DNA of 12,321 nucleotides, from NCBI GenBank assembly GCA_041655595.1, contig JBBAFB010000060.1, forward strand, positions 1-12,321. The letters are read 5' to 3'. Under the pieces are notes generated by a model, which saw only the letters and a list, made by a program, of their open reading frames with translations, searched no databases and had not been told where the DNA came from. This DNA comes from JBBAFB01 sp041655595 (GTDB lineage: Bacteria > Bacillota > DULZ01). Positions 7,191 to 12,321 of the stretch are shown here, piece by piece. Numbering within the stretch: the stretch's first letter is position 1; each line of letters opens with the position of its first letter. A program made the position numbers and the translations under genes.

Positions 7191-7357
7191 TTTAAAAAAT
7201 GGGTAAAATGCGTTTACTTGATAGTTTTCTGCTTTAGATATAAATAAAGGCTTGCTATGGGATTTTGATTAGCATGTTTATTTGTAGGGTATCAAAATAA
7301 AAACACTAGGTTCTGCCTACGAAGAAGCAATGCAAAAAATGTTTGTTTCTAGTGGTT
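7191..7357. other. Untranslated stretch between MFS gene and terminator
   Basis: This first part of the 307-base gap between the MFS and TRAP genes has no credible ORF. It contains a suboptimal promoter-like pair, TTGATA (7218-7223) and TATAAA (7239-7244), spaced 15 bases apart. It also has a small hairpin TAGG-TTCTG-CCTA near 7307-7319. TCTGCC at 7312-7317 could pair with GGCAGA (7362-7367) in the ascending arm of the following terminator. These may be chance; a long 3' untranslated region or a short RNA ending at the terminator are both possible. Confidence 0.3.
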
Positions 7358-7387
7358 TCGGGGCAGATTCTCCTGCCCCGATTTTTT
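7358..7387 (+). terminator. Strong rho-independent terminator
   Basis: A perfect 9-bp stem, TCGGGGCAG (7358-7366) and CTGCCCCGA (7373-7381), closes a 6-base loop and is followed directly by six Ts (7382-7387). It should end transcription from the molybdenum enzyme and MFS genes, separating them from the TRAP operon. Confidence 0.92.
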
Positions 7388-7435
7388 ATTATTAAGTCTT
7401 ATTTTATTATTTTCTGCTTACTTAATTAGAGAGGT

Positions 7436-7457
7436 TTACCCTTTAAAACTTGGGTAA
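7436..7457. promoter_or_regulatory. Inverted repeat in the TRAP operon leader
   Basis: TTACCC (7436-7441) and GGGTAA (7452-7457) are perfect inverted copies separated by 10 AT-rich bases, about 40 bases before the dctP start. It could be an operator for an organic-acid-responsive regulator or a weak RNA hairpin. No regulator gene is adjacent and no clear -35/-10 pair can be tied to it. The nearby sequence 7388-7435 is AT-rich and otherwise featureless. Confidence 0.35.
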
Positions 7458-7497
7458 TTTATGGTCTGATTGCAATAGTATACGAGGGGGAGAAAAA

Positions 7498-8547
7498 ATG
7501 AAAAAAAACATTTTTGTAATTACATTGGTTTTGATATTGCCTATTTTAATTTGCTCAGGGTGTGGCAATTCTAAAAAAACCAACGCAAATTATGATCAAA
7601 ATGAACGTATTACCTTGAGACTAAGCCACATAGTATCCCCGGATCACCCTTGGCACAAAGGGCTGGAAAAGTTTGCAGAAAAAGTCAAAATCGATACGAG
7701 TGGACAGGTTGTAATTGACATTTATCCTAATGCCTCGCTTTCAGAAAACAATGAAAGAACTATGGTCGAACAAGTACAAGTTGGCACATTGGAAATGGCT
7801 TTGTTCCCATCTAGTTTGGGCGATAATATTTTTGCAGCTTTTACCTTTCCATTCCAATTCGAAACGAGAGAAGCAGCAAATAAAATGTTAGTTAGTGATA
7901 TTGCCTTGAACATGTTAAATGATTTGAAGGGAATTAAGGGTCTTGGTTACTGGGAAAATGGTTATAGACAGATTACTAATAATAAACATCCCATTGTTAC
8001 CCCCGATGATTTTAAAGGAGTAAAAATTAGGGTTCCACAGGCCCCTCAAATTTTGGCGAATATTAAAGCCTTGGGCGCTAATGCGGTATCTGTTTCTCTT
8101 GGGGAATTATATCTCGCATTGCAACAGGGTCTAGTTGACGGGCAAGAAAATGTTTTGTCAATAATCTACAATGAAAGATTTTATGAGGTTCAAAGGTTTT
8201 GTACGGTTTGCAACTATTCTTACACCCCTCAAATTTTAGGAATAAATATTGATGTCTATAATAACCTTTCAGATGATATAAAACAAGTTCTTTTAGAAGC
8301 CTCGAAAGAAATGGCCTTGTATACTTCTCAATTGTTGGAAGAACAAGATAAAGTGGTCATTGGTGAATTACGAAAAAATAAAATGGATGTTCACGTTTCC
8401 TCTCCGGAGGAAATTGCTAAATTTAAAGAACTGACTGATACAGAAGCATTGCGTGATGAATATAGAAAAATTGTTGGCCAAGATTTAATGAACAAGTTTA
8501 TGGCAAAGGCACGGGAGATCAATCGGGAAAGTACTGATCAAAAATAA
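7498..8547 (+). CDS. dctP: TRAP transporter solute-binding protein (DctP family)
   Basis: This is the extracytoplasmic substrate-binding subunit of a TRAP transporter (349 residues). The N-terminus MKKNIFV plus a hydrophobic segment ends in ICSGC, a slightly unusual lipobox that would lipidate C22 and tether the protein to the outer face of the membrane. Family signatures are visible: LSHIVSPDHPWHKGLEKFAEKV near the mature N-terminus, the GYRQITNNK segment, and KGVKIRVP with R178, the arginine that usually binds the substrate carboxylate. VDGQENVLS replaces the commoner VDGQENP. GAGGGGGAG just before the ATG at 7498 supports this start over an in-frame TTG at 7450. It heads the dctPQM operon. 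The ligand is probably an organic acid, but its identity cannot be read from sequence. Confidence 0.93.
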   Translation: MKKNIFVITLVLILPILICSGCGNSKKTNANYDQNERITLRLSHIVSPDHPWHKGLEKFAEKVKIDTSGQVVIDIYPNASLSENNERTMVEQVQVGTLEMALFPSSLGDNIFAAFTFPFQFETREAANKMLVSDIALNMLNDLKGIKGLGYWENGYRQITNNKHPIVTPDDFKGVKIRVPQAPQILANIKALGANAVSVSLGELYLALQQGLVDGQENVLSIIYNERFYEVQRFCTVCNYSYTPQILGINIDVYNNLSDDIKQVLLEASKEMALYTSQLLEEQDKVVIGELRKNKMDVHVSSPEEIAKFKELTDTEALRDEYRKIVGQDLMNKFMAKAREINRESTDQK

Positions 8548-8595
8548 TTATGAAATATACCAGCTGTTATTTTATCTCTCCTGGGGGTGCAATTA

Positions 8596-9093
8596 TTGTT
8601 TAAATGGATGTATACACAACTAAGCAGGTTTGAGGAATTTGTTGCAATATTTTTTTTAGGGTTAATGACTATAGTTGCATTTTTACAGGTTATTGGCAGG
8701 CACACCCCTTTGCCGTTTTCCTCTTGGTTTGAGGAAATATTACGGTATTCTTTTGTTTGGATAACGATGTTAGGTGGAGCAGTTGCCTTGAGGAAAGGCA
8801 CACATATTGGGGTAAATTTTCTTACGCGTTTTATTCCGGCGAAAAAACAATTGTACGTTAATCTATGGTGCGAATTAGTTTCTTTTCCAGTTTGCTTATG
8901 TCTCTTCTTTCTTTCTTTAAAACTGGTTTTTAAAATTAAAACCTTCGGCACAATATCAGCAAGTATGGAGGCACCGATGTGGCTAATTGTCGGAGCACTC
9001 CCAATTGGCTTTTTATTAATGGTTTTTCATAGTTTTTTGAGTTTTGGCAGGGAAATGAGATGCCTATTGACTTCTCAAAAGAAAGGTGAATAA
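8596..9093 (+). CDS. dctQ: TRAP transporter small membrane subunit (DctQ family)
   Basis: This is the four-helix membrane subunit that links the binding protein and DctM in TRAP transporters (165 residues from this start). Hydrophobic segments lie at about 15-35, 50-68, 88-108 and 128-150. Family features include QVIGR after helix 1 and the region WFEEILRYSFVW followed by LGGAVALRKGTHIGV. The start is uncertain. TTG at 8596 is preferred because GGGGGTG (8583-8589) lies 6 bases upstream. GTG at 8587 overlaps that site and has no other binding site, and ATG at 8608 would also be possible. It follows dctP by 48 bases and precedes dctM by 6, consistent with one operon. Confidence 0.9.
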   Translation: MFKWMYTQLSRFEEFVAIFFLGLMTIVAFLQVIGRHTPLPFSSWFEEILRYSFVWITMLGGAVALRKGTHIGVNFLTRFIPAKKQLYVNLWCELVSFPVCLCLFFLSLKLVFKIKTFGTISASMEAPMWLIVGALPIGFLLMVFHSFLSFGREMRCLLTSQKKGE

Positions 9094-9099
9094 ACGCCC

Positions 9100-10377
9100 A
9101 TGATAGCGATTCTAATAATTACCTTTTTTGTTTTATTGTTTTCTAGGGTACCTGTAATTTTCTCTTTATCAGGTGCGGCGTTATTAACCATTTATTTTAC
9201 TCAACCCCAAGATTTAATAGTAATCCCCCAGATTATATTTGCCGCAAATGATTCATTCGCTCTATTAGCCATACCCTTTTTTATCCTTGCGGGAAATTTT
9301 ATGGAGTATTCGGGTATTAGTAAACGGTTAATTAGTTTTTTTGAGAAAATAGTGGGACATATCCCAGGCGGTTTGGGGGTAGTTGCAACAATAAGCTGTG
9401 TGTTTTTTGGGGCTATTTCCGGCTCAGCTCCGGCTACAGTTGCTGCTATAGGAACAATTATGATACCGGCCATGGCCGAAAAAGGTTATTCCAAACATTG
9501 GGGAGCCTCTTTAGTGGCAACAAGTGGTACTCTTGGGGCTATTATTCCTCCCAGCATCCCCCTTATTTTATATGGCGTGTTGTCCGGGACATCCATTGCG
9601 GCTTTATTTGCTGCTGCTATACTGCCCGGTTTGCTTATTGCCTTATGTTTAATTATTTACACCATTATCTATGCTCGGCAAAAAGGCATGAAACGAACTG
9701 CCAAATGTACATTTAAGGATGTTTTTAAAAGTGGTATTTCTGCCTTTTGGGCTTTAATTATGCCTTTAATAATTCTTGGTGGTATTTACTCCGGGTATTT
9801 TACACCTACTGAAGCCGCTACTATAGCTTCAGTATATGGCTTATTAGTTGGTATGTTTATATATCGGGAATTAAAAATTAAGCAAATTCCAAAAATCTTT
9901 TTGGATACTGCGATGACCTCCGCTAAAATTATGTTAATTATAACTTTTGCTGCAGCTTTCGCCACTATTTTGACTAGAAACAATATCCCAACAATGATTG
10001 CTAATGGGATTACGGATATTTCAAGTAGCCCTATTATTTTCTATGCCCTGTTCTCTGTTTTTATGTTGCTTTTGGGGATGTTTATGTCGGTTCTGCCCGC
10101 ATTAATTGTTCTAACCCCGATACTTGCTCCTGCCGTCAAGGCTTTAAGTATTAGCCCTATTCATTTTGGGATCGTTTTTGTTGTTTTGATGTTAATTGGC
10201 ACTATATCTCCCCCCTTTGGTCTAGATTTATTCGTTTCCTGTGGTATAGCTAAATTAGATATTGACAAGGTAGTTAAGGAAATTTGGAAGTTTCTCTTGA
10301 TTTATATAGTTGCAGCCATTATTATAATTGTTTTTCCGGCTATTTCATTGTTCATACCGTCTATTTTTGGTTTTTAG
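9100..10377 (+). CDS. dctM: TRAP transporter large permease subunit (DctM family)
   Basis: This is the large membrane subunit, which forms the transport path and is driven by a cation gradient, usually sodium. The 425-residue length is typical, with about 11-12 hydrophobic helices along the whole protein. Family motifs are visible: AIPFFILAGNFMEYSGI (58-74), GAISGSAPATVAAIG (104-118), LGAIIPPSIPLILYG (145-159), and later GYFTPTEAA and a second PPFG motif near the C-terminus. The start follows dctQ by 6 bases, with AAAGGTG about a dozen bases upstream. The protein is complete, without frameshift. Substrate specificity is not readable from sequence. It ends the operon; a weak hairpin with a T-tract occurs about 190 bases later. 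Confidence 0.95.
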   Translation: MIAILIITFFVLLFSRVPVIFSLSGAALLTIYFTQPQDLIVIPQIIFAANDSFALLAIPFFILAGNFMEYSGISKRLISFFEKIVGHIPGGLGVVATISCVFFGAISGSAPATVAAIGTIMIPAMAEKGYSKHWGASLVATSGTLGAIIPPSIPLILYGVLSGTSIAALFAAAILPGLLIALCLIIYTIIYARQKGMKRTAKCTFKDVFKSGISAFWALIMPLIILGGIYSGYFTPTEAATIASVYGLLVGMFIYRELKIKQIPKIFLDTAMTSAKIMLIITFAAAFATILTRNNIPTMIANGITDISSSPIIFYALFSVFMLLLGMFMSVLPALIVLTPILAPAVKALSISPIHFGIVFVVLMLIGTISPPFGLDLFVSCGIAKLDIDKVVKEIWKFLLIYIVAAIIIIVFPAISLFIPSIFGF

Positions 10378-10424
10378 TTCAATACTGTTTACCTTTGCCA
10401 CACTTGCGTAGGTGGAAGAACTGG

Positions 10425-10446
10425 GACCATGAAGATTATTATGGTC
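10425..10446. repeat. Inverted repeat in the gap after dctM
   Basis: GACCAT (10425-10430) and ATGGTC (10441-10446) are perfect inverted copies with a 10-base spacer. It has no T-tract, so it is not a terminator. It may be an operator for the downstream acetyltransferase or a chance repeat. The rest of the gap from 10378 to 10634 holds no credible gene; the one longer open frame (10284-10568) mostly overlaps dctM out of frame and looks spurious. Confidence 0.3.
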
Positions 10447-10566
10447 AATATATCTTTACTTTTAGATTGTTGAGTTACTGTGAAGCCTTTGGTGATATTG
10501 GATTTAGTATTAAATGTGATTTGATTATTAGTTGTTTATTAACGAATATTATTCTACGGGGGTATT

Positions 10567-10610
10567 AACAACACGACCTTGTTTAGGCTAGTTGTTTATA
10601 AAATTTTTTT
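10567..10610 (+). terminator. Weak terminator-like hairpin with T-tract
   Basis: AACAAC (10567-10572) and GTTGTT (10591-10596) can pair, with an inner CCT/AGG helix. Seven Ts follow at 10604-10610 after a short AT spacer. The stem is AT-rich and the T-tract is offset, so termination of the TRAP operon here would be inefficient at best. Confidence 0.35.
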
Positions 10611-10634
10611 GACCGAAATTTTATGGAGGTAAAT

Positions 10635-11129
10635 ATGGATTCCAAAATAATGTTTGCTGTTCAAAAGGATAAAAAGGAACTGCGGGAGATTTTTCAATAC
10701 TATGGCATGGATCTGTCTGGTGAGATTCAAGGGCATGTAGTAATAAAAGAAAACGGACGCATATTAGCAGGGTTGAAAATTATTGAATTTCAACCGGGGT
10801 GTTTTTACTTAGTTGTACTATGTGTTAGGGAAGGAGATCGTAGCTGTGGCCTAGGTGGTTTCTTCCTAGAGAGGATTATCGAAAACCCCCGGAAATATTG
10901 TAGTAATCTATTTCCGGGGTCAACCAGCAAGGTGTCATTTTCTATTACAACTATAGCAAGGGGGGGGGCTTCCGGTTTTTATTCCAAATATGGTTTTTTG
11001 CCAGCTGATTTTACCGTAGTGCCCGAGGCATATCAAAGTCAATGTGAGTACTGTCCATGGAGGGAAGGTTGTAACCCAATTCCCATGGTTTACAAAAAAG
11101 AGAGGGATGGATTGCCTGAAAAATGTTGA
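10635..11129 (+). CDS. GNAT-family N-acetyltransferase with a cysteine-rich tail
   Basis: This 164-residue protein has a GNAT fold, which transfers an acetyl group from acetyl-CoA to an amine. The coenzyme-A-binding loop is visible as VREGDRSCGLGG (R69-x-x-G72-x-G74), after the beta-strand FYLVVLCV. The segment GASGFYSKYGFLPADF is the typical C-terminal GNAT helix and strand. The tail adds C137, C140, C146 and C164 (CEYCPWREGCNP), which could bind zinc or an Fe-S cluster; this is unusual for a GNAT. ATG at 10635 is chosen because GGAGGT (10625-10630) is 4 bases upstream; the earlier ATG at 10623 overlaps that binding site. A run of nine Gs (10960-10968) lies in codons for R109-G110-G111. The acceptor substrate is unknown and the gene stands alone. 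Confidence 0.8.
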   Translation: MDSKIMFAVQKDKKELREIFQYYGMDLSGEIQGHVVIKENGRILAGLKIIEFQPGCFYLVVLCVREGDRSCGLGGFFLERIIENPRKYCSNLFPGSTSKVSFSITTIARGGASGFYSKYGFLPADFTVVPEAYQSQCEYCPWREGCNPIPMVYKKERDGLPEKC

Positions 11130-11220
11130 CTGAATAAGGCTAAATATTTATGCAAGGAAATAATAAATAGGCATATAAAATGTCGCTACCCCAGATTCCA
11201 AAGGTATCGCGTCTTAAATG

Positions 11221-11248
11221 ATTGAACGGAATTTAGAAGCATTATACT
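11221..11248 (+). promoter_or_regulatory. Candidate promoter for the DUF2064 gene
   Basis: TTGAAC (11222-11227) and TATACT (11243-11248) resemble sigma-A hexamers, but the 15-base spacing is short; ATTGAA at 11221 gives 16. The leader would be about 60 bases long. No terminator was recognised between the acetyltransferase stop and this site, so readthrough may also contribute. The remainder of 11130-11313 shows no gene. Confidence 0.35.
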
Positions 11249-11313
11249 AGGTAGCTAGCTGTTTAACAGGTATGTACTTAAACTATTTGTAATTAGTGTT
11301 AAAGGAGGGGGTT

Positions 11314-12120
11314 ATGGAGATGAAACATGCTTTATTGGTTTTTACAAAAGTGCCGAAGGCAGGAGAAGTTAAAACCCGTTTAACGGAGGATCGCGGGGGA
11401 ATCCTGACTCCTGAGGAGGCCAATGGTTTTTATGAAAGTTGTGTTTTAGATGTAATAGATACCTGTTTAACAGTAGAAGGTGTAGATGTTTGGGTCTGTT
11501 ACAACAAAGATGGCAATAGGGCAGATCTAGATGGCTTATTGCAAGGGGTTAAAGGTTCAGAAAAAATTGTTGGTGTATTCCCGGATGCCGGCGGCAGTTT
11601 TGACGATTGCATGCAATATGCCACAGATTATATTTTAAAAAATGGTGCTGAGGATCGCTTGGCGGATGCTGTCACCATTTTAGGCGGAGATTTGCCCAGT
11701 TTGCAAAGAAAAACAATTGAAGAAGCAATATCCAAGCTTGATCGTTTGAGCAAGTTATCTGCAACTGGGGCTGCTTTAGTCCAAGGAGCTTGCCAAGAAG
11801 GTGGGTTTTCTCTTGTGGGGCTCACAACTTCCACGCCATTTGATTTTCATAAAGTGTTTTACAATATGGACGGAATCACAGCCTTAGATATGCTCGTTAA
11901 TAAAGTAGTAGAAGAAAATATACCCTTTGGTACGGTTGAAATGATGCCTGATGTGGACATACCTGTAGACTTAGCAAGTATTTTGCCTTTATTAAGGGCT
12001 TTAGAAGCAGCACAAAAAAATGATCCATCAGTTACTGTGCCCAGAAGAACAATGGAAAAATTTAAAGAAATAGGTTTAGAAACTTTTGCTTTCCCCCCTC
12101 ATAGAGATGAGATAGGGTAG
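11314..12120 (+). CDS. TIGR04282/DUF2064 family glycosyltransferase-fold protein
   Basis: The 268-residue protein belongs to the DUF2064 group, which has a nucleotide-diphospho-sugar transferase fold related to MobA, MocA and CofC. Database names call it an arsenosugar-biosynthesis glycosyltransferase, but the true reaction of most members is unknown. Visible signatures are the N-terminal LLVFTKVPKAGEVKTRL, the ILGGDLPSL segment, equivalent to the usual GSDCPxL metal and nucleotide site, and QEGGFSLVGL, equivalent to the common DGGYYLIGL. The usual cysteine of the SDCP motif is replaced by leucine. The start at 11314 follows AAGGAGGGG (11302-11310) closely; an in-frame ATG at 11320 and a GTG at 11296 are alternatives. 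A partial Fe-S gene begins 30 bases after its stop, suggesting co-transcription. Confidence 0.82.
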   Translation: MEMKHALLVFTKVPKAGEVKTRLTEDRGGILTPEEANGFYESCVLDVIDTCLTVEGVDVWVCYNKDGNRADLDGLLQGVKGSEKIVGVFPDAGGSFDDCMQYATDYILKNGAEDRLADAVTILGGDLPSLQRKTIEEAISKLDRLSKLSATGAALVQGACQEGGFSLVGLTTSTPFDFHKVFYNMDGITALDMLVNKVVEENIPFGTVEMMPDVDIPVDLASILPLLRALEAAQKNDPSVTVPRRTMEKFKEIGLETFAFPPHRDEIG

Positions 12121-12150
12121 GGCTTGGATTCCATAAAGGGGGACGAAATA

Positions 12151-12321
12151 ATGGATTTCCTTAAAAAAGAAACTCAGTCAGCATTCCAAGTAGCCCGAGA
12201 AAATATTTTGAATCAATGCATAGGATGCGAATGTTGTTTAGAGGAGTGTTTCTTGCTTCAACAAATTGGAGAAACCCCTGATCAGATTGCCGAAAGGGGT
12301 CCTACAACAAAGGAAGCTTTT
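12151..12321 (+). CDS. Iron-sulfur binding protein, N-terminal part (runs off window)
   Basis: Only the first 57 codons are present, with no stop. They hold a [4Fe-4S] motif CIGCECCLEEC (C23, C26, C29, C33, plus an extra C28) after a short helical lead. This is the way many GlpC/HdrD-like (Fe-S)-binding proteins begin; those families have a second cluster and often CCG domains further on, which cannot be checked here. AAAGGGGG at 12135-12142 is 8 bases before the ATG. It lies 30 bases after the DUF2064 gene, so both probably share an operon. It would act in the cytoplasm in electron transfer; the partner is unknown. Confidence 0.8.
   Translation, partial: MDFLKKETQSAFQVARENILNQCIGCECCLEECFLLQQIGETPDQIAERGPTTKEAF

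Noticed and set aside
8538..8951. Minus-strand open frame of 137 codons
   Set aside because: It is the shadow of dctQ, whose membrane segments and family motifs are clear on the plus strand.
10284..10568. Plus-strand open frame of 94 codons spanning the end of dctM
   Set aside because: The first third overlaps dctM out of frame, no ribosome binding site was seen and the translation shows no domain.
1..12321. CRISPR array, tRNA or rRNA genes, prophage or toxin-antitoxin genes
   Set aside because: No regularly spaced direct repeats, no cloverleaf-like or rRNA-like sequence that I recognise, and no phage or toxin-antitoxin proteins were found on either strand.

Overview
The window looks like a stretch of chromosome from a strictly anaerobic, AT-rich, Gram-positive-type bacterium, probably a clostridial member of the Peptococcaceae, Desulfotomaculia or Sporomusaceae kind. 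This rests on the strong AGGAGG-type ribosome binding sites, the molybdopterin and iron-sulfur enzymes, the TRAP transporter, a lipoprotein-type solute-binding protein and the general protein style. It is inference; no taxonomic marker is present. All supported genes lie on the + strand.

Region 1 (about 33-2475) is a complete IS21-family insertion sequence: istA (DDE transposase) and istB (AAA+ helper ATPase), overlapping by 8 bases. Multi-unit terminal inverted repeats begin TGTTTGG and end CCAAACA. A 9-10 bp direct repeat (TTCATAAATT) flanks the ends exactly where a target duplication should be. The element looks intact and was inserted just upstream of the next operon.

Region 2 (2476-7390) is the metabolic core. 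After a probable control region with two inverted repeats come a 48-residue zinc-ribbon protein, a 791-residue cytoplasmic molybdopterin oxidoreductase, a 110-residue protein with two [4Fe-4S] motifs, and an MFS transporter. A strong intrinsic terminator follows. A catalytic molybdenum subunit without a Tat signal, a very small Fe-S electron carrier and an MFS permease together resemble the catechol dehydroxylase and acetylene-hydratase-like clusters of Eggerthella and Gordonibacter. The substrate here is unknown. The enzyme's N-terminal cluster motif is unusual because the first canonical cysteine is replaced by glycine.

Region 3 (7391-10622) is a complete tripartite TRAP transporter (DctP lipoprotein, DctQ small membrane subunit, DctM large membrane subunit), which takes up an organic acid with a cation gradient. 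One reading is that TRAP brings in a carboxylate and the MFS protein exchanges substrate and product of the molybdenum enzyme.

Region 4 (10623-12321) holds a GNAT-type acetyltransferase with an unusual cysteine-rich tail and a 9-G tract, then a DUF2064/TIGR04282 nucleotide-sugar-transferase-fold protein. Last comes the start of an iron-sulfur protein that runs off the window. The last two probably form an operon.
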